A program made the position numbers and the translations under genes. The notes under the pieces were generated by a model. That model made no database searches, was not told the origin of the DNA, and was given only the letters and a program-made list of their open reading frames with translations. Of a stretch of 64,000 nucleotides of DNA, positions 34,058 to 42,893 are shown in pieces. This stretch comes from Exiguobacterium sp. s124. GTDB lineage: Bacteria; Bacillota; Bacilli; Exiguobacteriales; Exiguobacteriaceae. Every line of letters starts with the position of its first letter. The stretch's first letter is position 1. The stretch covers positions 62,001 through 126,000 of the forward strand of contig NZ_JACSKH010000002.1 of the NCBI RefSeq assembly GCF_018617485.1. The letters are read 5' to 3'.

Positions 34058-35039
34058 AATACACTTTATCCCCATTGAAGATTGAGTTTTTCACCATGAC
34101 ATAGTCTACCGTGCGCAACGCTTCTAGACTGTCACCACCCGCATAAGAAATCGCCGACTGGAGGTCTTGCTCCATCTCGGTCAATGTATCTTGCAATGCC
34201 CCTTTGTGTTCGACAAACATCTTTTTCCCCTCGACGTTTTTTCGTTCCCTTTTTTGGAACTCAGAAGCCGAACCGAAATACTCTTTTAATTGTTTGCCGT
34301 CTTGCTCAAACGTTTCCCCTGGAGATTCGTCATGACCAGCGAACAAGGATCCAATCATGACCATCGAAGCGCCGAAACGAATCGATTTGGCGATGTCGCC
34401 ATGTGTACGGATTCCCCCATCCGCAATGATTGGTTTTGTTGCCGCCTTGGCACACCAACGAAGTGCAGCCAATTGCCAGCCGCCCGTGCCGAACCCCGTT
34501 TTGATTTTCGTAATACATACTTTCCCTGGCCCGATTCCGACTTTCGTGGCATCCGCACCGGCATGTTCTAATTCGCGAACAGCCTCTGGCGTCCCAACGT
34601 TCCCCGCGATGACGAATGAACCCGGAAGGTGGTGCTTAATATGTTGAATCATTCGAATGACTGCATTCGAGTGTCCATGTGCGATATCGATTGTGATGAA
34701 TTCTGGCGTATGGCCAGTCGATTGAAGCATCTCGATAAACGCATACTCCTCATCCTTCACCCCAACGCTGATGGAGGCATAAAGCCCCTTCTCATGCATG
34801 TCTTGGATAAACGCGAGACGCGTCTCAGGATTGAAGCGATGCATAATGTAAAAGTATCCTTTTTCGGCCAACATGAGTGCTACTTTTTCATCAATGATCG
34901 TTTGCATGTTAGCAGGAACGACCGGTAAGCGAAACGTGAAGCCCCCGAGCTCGATGGTCGGGTCACATTCCGAACGACTATCGACAATACATTTTGCAGG
35001 AATTAATTGAATATCTTCATAATCAAACACTTTATCCAT
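34056..35039 (-). CDS. guaC: GMP reductase
   Basis: The 327-residue barrel protein has the start [17 protein letters not shown], the nucleotide loop [19 protein letters not shown] and the catalytic Cys in [11 protein letters not shown] near 175, which separates it from IMP dehydrogenase. It reduces GMP to IMP with NADPH for purine salvage. It starts behind AGGGGTG. Two PurR-type half boxes lie in the upstream region, as is known for the guaC of B. subtilis. Single-gene unit. Confidence 0.93.
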   Translation of the reverse strand: MDKVFDYEDIQLIPAKCIVDSRSECDPTIELGGFTFRLPVVPANMQTIIDEKVALMLAEKGYFYIMHRFNPETRLAFIQDMHEKGLYASISVGVKDEEYAFIEMLQSTGHTPEFITIDIAHGHSNAVIRMIQHIKHHLPGSFVIAGNVGTPEAVRELEHAGADATKVGIGPGKVCITKIKTGFGTGGWQLAALRWCAKAATKPIIADGGIRTHGDIAKSIRFGASMVMIGSLFAGHDESPGETFEQDGKQLKEYFGSASEFQKRERKNVEGKKMFVEHKGALQDTLTEMEQDLQSAISYAGGDSLEALRTVDYVMVKNSIFNGDKVY

Positions 35040-35054
35040 ATGTCACACCCCTAT

Positions 35055-35066
35055 TTACGAACATTA
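35055..35066 (-). promoter_or_regulatory. PurR-box-like half site, promoter-proximal
   Basis: On the minus strand AATGTTCGTAAA resembles the inverted half of a PurBox (AWTGTTCGGTTT-like). It lies downstream of the predicted transcription start. Confidence 0.4.
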
Positions 35067-35102
35067 ATGTCTTTAACAATAAAAAAACTTCGCCCATTCG
35101 GT

Positions 35103-35131
35103 AATATAACGCGAATAGTTCTCGAAGTCAA
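35103..35131 (-). promoter_or_regulatory. guaC promoter
   Basis: On the minus strand TTGACT (35126-35131) and TATATT (35103-35108) are spaced by 17 bases. The spacer and downstream bases form an imperfect hairpin that I first took for a leader element; the promoter explains it better. Confidence 0.6.
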
Positions 35132-35187
35132 AGGTAAAATAAATAAAAAACATCTAAAAATGAATAAATTTATCTTTTGATATGTTT

Positions 35188-35199
35188 AATGTTCGGTTT
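35188..35199 (-). promoter_or_regulatory. PurR-box-like half site, distal
   Basis: On the minus strand AAACCGAACATT fits the PurBox consensus AWWWCCGAACWWT closely. It lies about 125 bases from the second half site, instead of the usual 16-17, so a paired site is not proven. Confidence 0.45.
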
Positions 35200-35230
35200 T
35201 ATGTGTGATTATTGGTGTTTCACGTGAAAA

Positions 35231-35254
35231 AAGGATCACTCAAAGGTGATCCTT
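35231..35254 (-). terminator. terminator of the diguanylate cyclase gene
   Basis: AAGGATCAC pairs with GTGATCCTT around a 6-base loop, followed on the minus strand by TTTTTTC. Confidence 0.8.
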
Positions 35255-37300
35255 GGAAAGGGCATATTGATTTCTTCCGCCAGCTTTCGCCTCATATAGG
35301 GCGAGATCGGCGCGTTTTAACAATTGTTTAGTGGATAATCCTTTGACATATCGGGCACCCCCGACACTCGAAGTGGTGATGAACGTATGATGATCGATTT
35401 CCCAAGGGCGTTGTAGCGCCTTGATGATTTTTTCTGCGACGCGATGAAGAGCAGATGCGTCGTTGTAGCGAATAAGAACAGCAAACTCATCACCGCCGAG
35501 TCGCGCGATCATATCTTGTTTTCGAAGAACCGACGTCAAACGACGCGCCAATTGTCGCAAGAGTTCGTCACCGACATCATGTCCGAACGTATCATTAATT
35601 TGTTTAAAACGGTCGACATCGAGGGCGAGGACGGCCAATTTCTCCTGTTCCAGTTCGCTTTGTCCAATCGCTTCTTCGAGATAGGCGAGGAAGTAGCGTC
35701 GATTCGGCAAATCGGTCAACGTATCGTGATACGCCAAATGCTTCAATTGCTTCTCGAGCGCCTTACGTTGCATGATTTCACGACTGACCGTCAAGTAGTG
35801 AAGAAGTTGACCCGATTCGTTGTAGATCGGTTGAATTTTTGTTTCGAGCCATACCCAGCGTTGGTCGGCATGGAAGTGACGGAATTCAAGCGTCAATGAG
35901 ACATCTTGCTCTTTCAATTCTTTTAATTGTTTACGCACGATATGGATGTCATCCGGGTGAATATAGTCAAGAGTATTCTTTCCTTCGTAGTAACCGGGCG
36001 CAAAACCGAGAATTGTCTGGTGGGATGGGGATGCATAACGAACAGCACCGTCCCGTTCTAACATGCAGACGAGATCACTCATGTTTTCCGTAATCAGTCG
36101 ATATTGTAATTCGCTTTGCCTCAAAGCTTGCTCCATTTCACGCTTTTCCGTGACATCACGCAAAATCGTCAACACGGCCATCTGTCCCTCATAGTCGATA
36201 AGGAGACTACTGATGTCCATCTGTAGTCTGTCTCCGCCTGGCGTTACAATGACCATTTCCGTATCTTGTACAGGTCCCCCGAGTTCAAGGGAGGCGAGGC
36301 GTGTACGAGTGGACTGGTGATACTCTTCCGCAATGAAAGAGAAGATGGACTCACTCTCGAGATATGTCTCCCCGATCGTGGCGAGCGCCATCTCGTTCGC
36401 ATACAAAATCTTACCGTTTTGATGGACGATGATGCCTTCTGGAATCGTCTCAATGAGTTGACGATAGCGGCGCTCACTTTCAATTGTAGCGCGTTCGGCA
36501 TTCTTCTCAGGCGTCAAATCGATGATGATCGCAAACAGTCCCGTAATATTACCGCCGACTTCGATCGGGATGTTCAACACGGACAAATCGAGCCGTTCCC
36601 CCGACTCATGAGTAGCGTAAATCGAATATTTATGAGGGATGCCGGACAAGGTGAACTGTAATCCTTTACGGACACGAGAACGTTCTTCTTCAGGGAGCCA
36701 ATGAAGAAACGGTTGATGGAGCATCTCCTGTTCTGCATATCCAGTGATGGCTGTAACAGCTGGGTTGACCGATTTGATATTTAGATGATGATCGAGCACG
36801 AAGATCCCATGAGGCGAGTAACGTCTCAGTGATTCATGATGATCTTTTAAAATCGATAATTCAAGTTCGCGACGCTTTCGTTCTGTCACTTCGCGAACGA
36901 CCGAGACGATATGGGTACAGGTCCCCTCATCATTAAAAATAGGTGTTACTTCTGACTCGAAGTAATGAAGGGGGAGTGTTAACACGTCATCCGCTTCTAC
37001 CGTATCTGTGTAGAACGAGTCAGCGAGACGATAATCTTCATAGACGACACTTTTTTTCGTTCGAATCGCTTCATCGTAATGCTTTTTAATGAGCGCGGCC
37101 GTATCAGCAGGGACGAGTTCGTCAATCTGCTTTCCGACATCTGCGTCCGACCACTTGATTGCGCGCTTTGCAGGTTCATTCACGAAGACATACCGATAAG
37201 CTGAACCATCGACTTCCATAAAGAACACATAGTCTGAAATTTTATCGAACGTCCGTAATAAAATCGATGCGTTGTATTGAAGTGTTTGGTCAGCTTTCAT
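35240..37300 (-). CDS. multi-PAS diguanylate cyclase
   Basis: The 686-residue protein has four PAS/PAC modules (about 10-120, 150-270, 275-390, 395-510) and a C-terminal GGDEF domain with the intact motif LGGDEFAVL near 598. Five residues before it, RKQD matches the RxxD inhibitory site for c-di-GMP feedback. There is no membrane segment, so it is probably a soluble cyclase sensing internal cues. It sits near the EAL protein and opposes it in function. The start follows GAGGGAGACGAG. Confidence 0.93.
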   Translation of the reverse strand: MKADQTLQYNASILLRTFDKISDYVFFMEVDGSAYRYVFVNEPAKRAIKWSDADVGKQIDELVPADTAALIKKHYDEAIRTKKSVVYEDYRLADSFYTDTVEADDVLTLPLHYFESEVTPIFNDEGTCTHIVSVVREVTERKRRELELSILKDHHESLRRYSPHGIFVLDHHLNIKSVNPAVTAITGYAEQEMLHQPFLHWLPEEERSRVRKGLQFTLSGIPHKYSIYATHESGERLDLSVLNIPIEVGGNITGLFAIIIDLTPEKNAERATIESERRYRQLIETIPEGIIVHQNGKILYANEMALATIGETYLESESIFSFIAEEYHQSTRTRLASLELGGPVQDTEMVIVTPGGDRLQMDISSLLIDYEGQMAVLTILRDVTEKREMEQALRQSELQYRLITENMSDLVCMLERDGAVRYASPSHQTILGFAPGYYEGKNTLDYIHPDDIHIVRKQLKELKEQDVSLTLEFRHFHADQRWVWLETKIQPIYNESGQLLHYLTVSREIMQRKALEKQLKHLAYHDTLTDLPNRRYFLAYLEEAIGQSELEQEKLAVLALDVDRFKQINDTFGHDVGDELLRQLARRLTSVLRKQDMIARLGGDEFAVLIRYNDASALHRVAEKIIKALQRPWEIDHHTFITTSSVGGARYVKGLSTKQLLKRADLALYEAKAGGRNQYALSKDHL

Positions 37301-37390
37301 CTCGTCTCCCTCATTTCGTTCATTCTATTTTTTACACGTCATTTTTATCTTAACGTATCCTTCGGTAAAATGTGTGAACTTTCAAAAAAA

Positions 37391-37414
37391 GACAGGATGT
37401 GTAGACATCCTGTC
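37391..37414 (-). terminator. terminator of the MFS gene
   Basis: GACAGGATG pairs with CATCCTGTC around a 6-base loop, followed on the minus strand by TTTTTTT. Confidence 0.85.
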
Positions 37415-38597
37415 AGGCAGCTTCTTTCAATTGTTTTTGTTCGCTTCGGCCGTTCATGAGGTAATACAAGAAAATGGTGAAGAGAACGACACCAGAAAGC
37501 ATCAAGTACAACGTCGAAAACCCGGTCAACGAAATGAGTAAACCGATGAAGTATGGACCAAATCCGAGACCTGCATCGAGGGCGATGAAGAACGTCGAGG
37601 TGGCCATTCCCATCCGATGCGGTGGTGAGGCCTTGACGGCGATCGCTTGAGTACCGGACTGGATATTCCCGAACCCGAGTCCAATCAGAGCACCTGCGAG
37701 TAATAGCATCCAGCCACTGTTTGCTTGACTGAGCACGAGAAGCCCGATGGCGAAGATGGCGATTGCCGGATACATGACGACGTTCGCGCCGCGCGCATCC
37801 ATCAACTTCCCTGTGATCGGACGCGACAATAGGACGGCGACGGAATAGACGAGGAAGAAGATACTCGCTGCTTCGATCAAGTCGAGTTCACTCGCGTAAA
37901 AGTTGATGTAGGATAAGACACTCGAGTAGCTGAGTGCGGCCATCCCGATGATGAGCGCAATCGGTAACGCCTTCGGTTCGACGAATGACTTCAATGTGAA
38001 GCCGCGAACGACTTCAGGAGCGTCTACTTCAGGTACGCTCACGAAGAACGTACTCGCTAAACTAATCAGTCCGATCACGAAACAAAGTCCGAAAATGATC
38101 GTAAAGCTCGTATATTGGCTAAGGAGCAACCCGACGAATGGCCCGATGGCTGTCGCCAGGGTAGAGCTCATACTGTAATAACCGATTCCTTCACCTTTTC
38201 GAGTCGCAGGAATGACTTGCGCTACGATTGTTCCGGTTGCGGTACTCGATAATCCCATCCCGAGACCGTGTACGAAACGAGTGAGTAACAAGAAACCGAC
38301 GCCCCAATGGACGAAGTACAGCAAAATCGTTGCGGTGAAAAAGACGAGGCCGATATAAAGCGTCTTTTTCCGACCAATCGAATCGATGAGTCGACCGATA
38401 AACAGTCGTCCGGTCAGTGTCCCGATGATAAAGATGCCGGTGACGAGTCCTGCCTGGCTCGTCGTCGCCCCGTACGACTCGACGGCATGTACCCCGATGG
38501 TGACCATCAATAAGAAAAAGATGAGCGTCAGGAAGAAGTTGATGAGCGAGATGATCAGAAAGTCTCTCGTCCATAGTTTTTGGATAGGTTGATGCAT
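37413..38597 (-). CDS. MFS transporter, probable drug or metabolite exporter
   Basis: The 394-residue protein has twelve hydrophobic segments and the motif A variant GRLFIGRLIDSIGRKK between segments 2 and 3. The C-terminal half has RPITGKLMDARG, the second copy of that loop. It is close to YfkF/YwoG-type exporters of Bacillus; substrate unknown. It starts behind AAGGAGG and is a single gene. Confidence 0.85.
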   Translation of the reverse strand: MHQPIQKLWTRDFLIISLINFFLTLIFFLLMVTIGVHAVESYGATTSQAGLVTGIFIIGTLTGRLFIGRLIDSIGRKKTLYIGLVFFTATILLYFVHWGVGFLLLTRFVHGLGMGLSSTATGTIVAQVIPATRKGEGIGYYSMSSTLATAIGPFVGLLLSQYTSFTIIFGLCFVIGLISLASTFFVSVPEVDAPEVVRGFTLKSFVEPKALPIALIIGMAALSYSSVLSYINFYASELDLIEAASIFFLVYSVAVLLSRPITGKLMDARGANVVMYPAIAIFAIGLLVLSQANSGWMLLLAGALIGLGFGNIQSGTQAIAVKASPPHRMGMATSTFFIALDAGLGFGPYFIGLLISLTGFSTLYLMLSGVVLFTIFLYYLMNGRSEQKQLKEAA

Positions 38598-38718
38598 CGA
38601 ACACGACGCCTCCTTTTCTTCAAAATCGAATAGTTAATAAACATAACTAAAAGAGTATACCAAATCAAAACAGGATTGTCTGAGATGATGCATCCGATGG
38701 AGCGGACGAGCACAAAAA

Positions 38719-38743
38719 ACTCGACTCATAAATCGAGTCGAGT
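38719..38743 (-). terminator. katE terminator
   Basis: ACTCGACTC pairs with GAGTCGAGT around a 7-base loop, followed by TTTTT on the minus strand. Confidence 0.85.
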
Positions 38744-38750
38744 GAAGTCG

Positions 38751-40760
38751 TTAAGCGCGGTCCCAGAAACGGGCGGTCGCGATCCCGTCGATGAATGTAT
38801 CGAATCCATCGAGGTTATGCTCGTCAAACGTGAAGACACCAGGCTGGTCTGTTTTCACGCGGCACGTTGCGAGTGCTTCTTTATGATGCACGTGCAGGGC
38901 GAGCGGTTTATAGTGCTTGTACGTATTTTCGATAAACTCGAGAACGTCGTCTTCGACATGGGTTGCGGCGCTCACCAAGAAAGCGGCATCGAAGAGGCTC
39001 GAGTCGACCGTGTCGTACGTCTCTTTTACTTTCAGGTCACCCAGCATATGGGCCTTCTTGCCGACGAGACTGTAGTTGACGTTGTGGTCGGCAAGCTTCT
39101 TCACCCATTGTTTCACTTGATTCGCATCCACATCACCGGCGAGAAGAAGGGCGACGCTCTTCGTATCCGGTTTTTTGATCGTATTCGCCATGGAAAGGGC
39201 AGGGGACGTCTTGTCTGACTGGACCTCATTATTCTCTTCTGGCACTTGTACGCCTAAGTTGTCGGCGACGACTTCGGCAAGATGACGATCGATTCGGTTC
39301 AATAAATCGACAGCGTTCTCTTTCACCATGTCGGACTCACACTTCCCGAGCTCGAAGCTGCAGGCGTCTTGAATATGTTGCTTCTCGACATCGGTCATGC
39401 TGTTATAGAAGAGCTTCGCCTGTGAATAGAAATCAAGGAAGCTGTCGCTGCGTCCCCGAATCTTATGTCCATCGACTTTCTCTTGGTAGTGCTCGAATCC
39501 ACCTTGGTCGGCTGGTACGGGTTCTGGCTGGTTGTTGTTGAGCGCATTTTTATGATAGCTCGTCTGTCCTTTATGGACGGCCATTTGATGCATACCGTCA
39601 CGCTGGTTGTTATGGAACGGACAAACCGGCTTGTTGATCGGGATTTGGTGGAAGTTTGGTCCACCGAGACGCGAAAGTTGCGTGTCCGTATAAGAGAATA
39701 GACGACCTTGTAAGAGCGGGTCGTTCGAGAAATCAATCCCTGGGACGAGGTGTCCCGGATGGAACGCGACTTGCTCGGTTTCGGCGAAGAAGTTATCGAC
39801 GTTTCGATTGAGCGTCATCTTCCCGACAAGTTTCACAGGGATTTCTTCCTCTGGCCATAGTTTAGTCGGGTCTAGAATGTCGAAGTCATAGTTGAACTCA
39901 TCTTCTTCCGGGATGAGCTGAAGACCGAGTTCCCACTCTGGATAATCCCCTTTGTTAATGGCTTCATACAAGTCGACACGATGGAAATCGGCATTTTTCC
40001 CGACTGCTTTTTGGGCTTCGTCCCATACTTGTGAATGAACCCCGAGCTTCGGTTTCCAATGGAACTTGACGAAATGTGCTTTTCCTTCTGCGTTCACGAG
40101 ACGGAACGTATGGACCCCGAACCCTTCCATCATGCGTAGACTGCGCGGAATCCCCCGATCACTCATCGCCCACATGACCATATGAGCAGTTTCGTGGTTT
40201 TGTCCGACGAAGTCCCAGAACGTATCGTGCGCGCTTCCCCCTTGCGGCACTTCCGTATGCGGTTCAGGTTTTACGGCATGGACAAGGTCAGGGAACTTGA
40301 TCGCATCTTGAATGAAGAAGACAGGGATGTTGTTCCCGACTAGGTCGTAGTTTCCTTCGTCTGTATAAAACTTCGTTGCAAAGCCACGGACGTCACGCAC
40401 CGTATCCGCAGAACCACGTGATCCTTGGACGGTCGAGAAACGGACGAATACCGGTGTCGTCTTCGAAGGGTCGTTCAAGAAATCAGCCTTCGTGATATCG
40501 GCGAGCGGTTCATATACGTGGAACTCTCCATGAGCACCGACGCCACGAGCGTGAACAATGCGTTCTGGAATCCGCTCGTGGTCGAAGTGGGTCATCTTCT
40601 CCCGGAAATGAAAGTCTTCAATCAAGGTCGGACCACGACGCCCCGCTTTCAGTGAGAATTCATCTTCCGCCATCTTCAACCCTTGGTTCGTCGTCAAGCC
40701 TGCTTGTTGTTCGTTATCAATAGTATGTTGTTTTAATTGCTCTTCTTTCTTGTTCCCCAT
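38751..40760 (-). CDS. katE: large-subunit monofunctional catalase (KatE/HPII type)
   Basis: The start at 40760 follows AAGGGAGG; upstream in-frame residues contain the ribosome site. The 669-residue protein has the catalytic His in IVHARG near 72, Asn in [11 protein letters not shown], and the heme-binding Tyr in [14 protein letters not shown] near 365. After residue 510 it continues into a DJ-1/PfpI-like domain ([21 protein letters not shown]), which marks the large-subunit clade. It removes hydrogen peroxide; in Bacillus this clade is often stress- or sporulation-controlled. Confidence 0.96.
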   Translation of the reverse strand: MGNKKEEQLKQHTIDNEQQAGLTTNQGLKMAEDEFSLKAGRRGPTLIEDFHFREKMTHFDHERIPERIVHARGVGAHGEFHVYEPLADITKADFLNDPSKTTPVFVRFSTVQGSRGSADTVRDVRGFATKFYTDEGNYDLVGNNIPVFFIQDAIKFPDLVHAVKPEPHTEVPQGGSAHDTFWDFVGQNHETAHMVMWAMSDRGIPRSLRMMEGFGVHTFRLVNAEGKAHFVKFHWKPKLGVHSQVWDEAQKAVGKNADFHRVDLYEAINKGDYPEWELGLQLIPEEDEFNYDFDILDPTKLWPEEEIPVKLVGKMTLNRNVDNFFAETEQVAFHPGHLVPGIDFSNDPLLQGRLFSYTDTQLSRLGGPNFHQIPINKPVCPFHNNQRDGMHQMAVHKGQTSYHKNALNNNQPEPVPADQGGFEHYQEKVDGHKIRGRSDSFLDFYSQAKLFYNSMTDVEKQHIQDACSFELGKCESDMVKENAVDLLNRIDRHLAEVVADNLGVQVPEENNEVQSDKTSPALSMANTIKKPDTKSVALLLAGDVDANQVKQWVKKLADHNVNYSLVGKKAHMLGDLKVKETYDTVDSSLFDAAFLVSAATHVEDDVLEFIENTYKHYKPLALHVHHKEALATCRVKTDQPGVFTFDEHNLDGFDTFIDGIATARFWDRA

Positions 40761-40842
40761 GTGATTGCCTCCCTTAAGTATGACTGACCGTCGTAAGTCG
40801 CGTTTTGACCTACTGTATCGATGTTCCCTAACGGAAATAAAA

Positions 40843-40872
40843 AAATCCCTCTTTTTCAAAAAAGAGAGATTT
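40843..40872 (-). terminator. terminator after the 217-residue membrane-anchored protein gene
   Basis: AAATCCCTCTTTTT pairs with AAAAAGAGAGATTT with one mismatch and a 2-base loop, followed by T residues on the minus strand. Confidence 0.6.
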
Positions 40873-40892
40873 CACACAAATGGTCGATTAGC

Positions 40893-41546
40893 TTACAGTA
40901 CGGCCCATACATGCTGTTTCAAGACGACTTGTTGCACGGCTTTTGGGTCGAGATCATATTCATTGGAAACGATTCGCGTCACTTTTGACTTCACATCAGG
41001 ATCGTCGGGATCTTGTTTTGTATATTGTTCTTGCCATAACGCCCAGATTTGAATCTCTTTGTCAGTCAGTTTCGTCGACCACTCTTTCTCACGCAGTTGC
41101 CAGCCGAACGACATCTCGTCTGTTTGACCGGGCTCGACCCAATCGGCAAGCGCATAGTCGCCTTCAGGAGCGAATACGGCTTCACCAAGTGTGGGGTCTG
41201 TCCCGATATAGGCGGCATCATCATAAAATCGTAGCAAGGCGGCTTGAAACTGATCGGACTGTCGAACTTCATCGATGACGTCGTGACTGATTGATTGAAG
41301 TTCATCCGTACTTGGTTCGCCATGAACGACGACATCGTATACATAGCGGGTGACACCGTCGTCTTGAACAGGTGAACGTTCTTCGATCGTATATATTTCC
41401 TCGGACATAGAGACGTGTTCAGACTTTAATTGTGTAGTGGGCGTGGACTCGTGAGGCCAAAACCAGAGGGCGCAGCCGAGAGGAACGAGAAACACGACAA
41501 GTCGGCGAAACGTGTACACCCAATTTGCTTTTCTTTTTTTCTTCAA
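40893..41546 (-). CDS. membrane-anchored protein of unknown function
   Basis: A TTG start at 41546, behind AAGGAGTG, gives a 217-residue protein. Residues 1-12 are basic and 14-30 are one hydrophobic segment (VVFLVPLGCALWFW), so it is anchored with most of the chain outside. The extracytoplasmic part is acidic and carries no recognised domain; repeated tryptophans occur in WSTKLTDKEIQIWALWQEQY. It is not in an operon with its neighbours. A lipoprotein is less likely because no lipobox follows the membrane segment. Confidence 0.6.
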   Translation of the reverse strand: MKKKRKANWVYTFRRLVVFLVPLGCALWFWPHESTPTTQLKSEHVSMSEEIYTIEERSPVQDDGVTRYVYDVVVHGEPSTDELQSISHDVIDEVRQSDQFQAALLRFYDDAAYIGTDPTLGEAVFAPEGDYALADWVEPGQTDEMSFGWQLREKEWSTKLTDKEIQIWALWQEQYTKQDPDDPDVKSKVTRIVSNEYDLDPKAVQQVVLKQHVWAVL

Positions 41547-41591
41547 TCCAAAAACACTCCTTCAATATGTAACAACCCCAAAGAATAGGGG

Positions 41592-42794
41592 TTACGTTCG
41601 ATCTAGACGAACGAGATCGGCATCCGGATGGACTTGACCACGAACGAGGGCGCTCAGGATGTGAGAGCCGAGCATGCTGTACACCGTCCCATTTCCCCCA
41701 TATCCGAGCAAGTAAAACAAATTCGGTCGATTCGGGTGTTCCCCGATGAACGGAAGCTGGTCCACCGATTCTCCAAATAAGGCGACCCAGGCGTAGTCGA
41801 CTTCGAGATCATACATCGGGAAGAGTTCAGCGATCTTCTCCTTCACTCGCTCAGCCCGATCATTCATGAGCGCCTCATTGTGAGGCGTCTCTGCTTTGTC
41901 TTCGTCGAGACCGCCAGCGATAATTCGACCATCCGGAGTCGTACGTAAATAGAGGTACGGTCGTTTCGTCTCCCAGATGAGTGCACGCCCTTCCCATTCG
42001 GTAAATTCAGCAATCGGATTTGTGGCGATGGCATACGAACGATTCAAATCGATACGATGAGAATCGAGTAGGGGAGCAGGGCCGTAGCCCGTCGCAAAGA
42101 TGACTTTATTCGCTTTAAATGTTCCGTTTGAAGTGAAAACGAGCCAATCCTCACCGTCCGAAACGACTTCATCGACCGACGTCTCTTCAAAAATCGGTAC
42201 GTGCTGTTTCGATAAGTGACGAATGATTTGACGGCTGAGCGTGAGTGGATTGACTTCAGCATCCCCTTTTGTGATCAATGCCGCGGGTTTCTCAAATGGG
42301 AAGCGTTCACGCAACGCCTCACGATCAAGCCATTCTACTTCAAAACCATGCTTCGAAAGCATCTCATACTCAAGTTTCAATTTGGCAACATCGGCCTCTT
42401 CGCTCGCAAAGCAAAGGCTATCCCGTCGAATATAAATCTCGGATGCGCCCACATCTTCCGCTACTTGATCGAGCGATTCAACGGCGTCGAGACAAAGGCG
42501 ATAGAAGCGTACGGCTGCTTCTTCGCCAATTTTTTCTGCAAGTTCGTGTAGCATGATGTCATTCGAATATTGAATGAGCCCCGTGTTCGCCGATGTGCTA
42601 CCCGTTCCGACTTTCCGTCCATCCAGTACCGCAAAATCCACACCATCCTGTTGTAACGTATAGGCGGTCAACGTTCCGGACATACCGGCACCGATGACGA
42701 GCACGTCATAATGCTCTTTTTTCTCAGATTTTTTCAATACGACGTCATCTGATTCGGTCGTCGGCCAATATAAGTCTCCGTTATACAATTCCAT
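41592..42794 (-). CDS. FAD-dependent oxidoreductase (DAO family)
   Basis: The start at 42794 follows GGAGG; five upstream codons include the ribosome site. The 400-residue protein has an N-terminal dinucleotide fold (DVLVIGAGMSGTLTAYTLQQDG, near 30-51, split here), TGSTSANTGLIQY where the flavin binds, and GGNGTVYSMLGS near the C-terminus. The family oxidises amino acids or sarcosine-like amines. No substrate can be given; no partner genes adjoin. Confidence 0.85.
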   Translation of the reverse strand: MELYNGDLYWPTTESDDVVLKKSEKKEHYDVLVIGAGMSGTLTAYTLQQDGVDFAVLDGRKVGTGSTSANTGLIQYSNDIMLHELAEKIGEEAAVRFYRLCLDAVESLDQVAEDVGASEIYIRRDSLCFASEEADVAKLKLEYEMLSKHGFEVEWLDREALRERFPFEKPAALITKGDAEVNPLTLSRQIIRHLSKQHVPIFEETSVDEVVSDGEDWLVFTSNGTFKANKVIFATGYGPAPLLDSHRIDLNRSYAIATNPIAEFTEWEGRALIWETKRPYLYLRTTPDGRIIAGGLDEDKAETPHNEALMNDRAERVKEKIAELFPMYDLEVDYAWVALFGESVDQLPFIGEHPNRPNLFYLLGYGGNGTVYSMLGSHILSALVRGQVHPDADLVRLDRT

Positions 42795-42861
42795 CGTTTC
42801 ATCCTCCATGATTCAGCATCTTTCTTTTTATCCCCGCTTCAAGAGAGGCGAAACCCAAAAA

Positions 42862-42886
42862 AACCGCAGACGATGTGTCTGCGGTT
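42862..42886 (-). terminator. terminator of the secreted nuclease gene
   Basis: AACCGCAGAC pairs with GTCTGCGGTT around a 5-base loop, followed by TTTTTTT on the minus strand. Confidence 0.85.
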
Positions 42887-42893
42887 CAACATG

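Noticed and set aside
35095-35130. Hairpin resembling a riboswitch or attenuator before guaC
   Set aside because: The bases are better explained as the promoter itself (TTGACT-17-TATATT), so the hairpin would not be in the transcript as a whole.
38676-39218. 180-codon plus-strand open frame inside katE
   Set aside because: Antisense shadow of a conserved catalase gene with no ribosome site.
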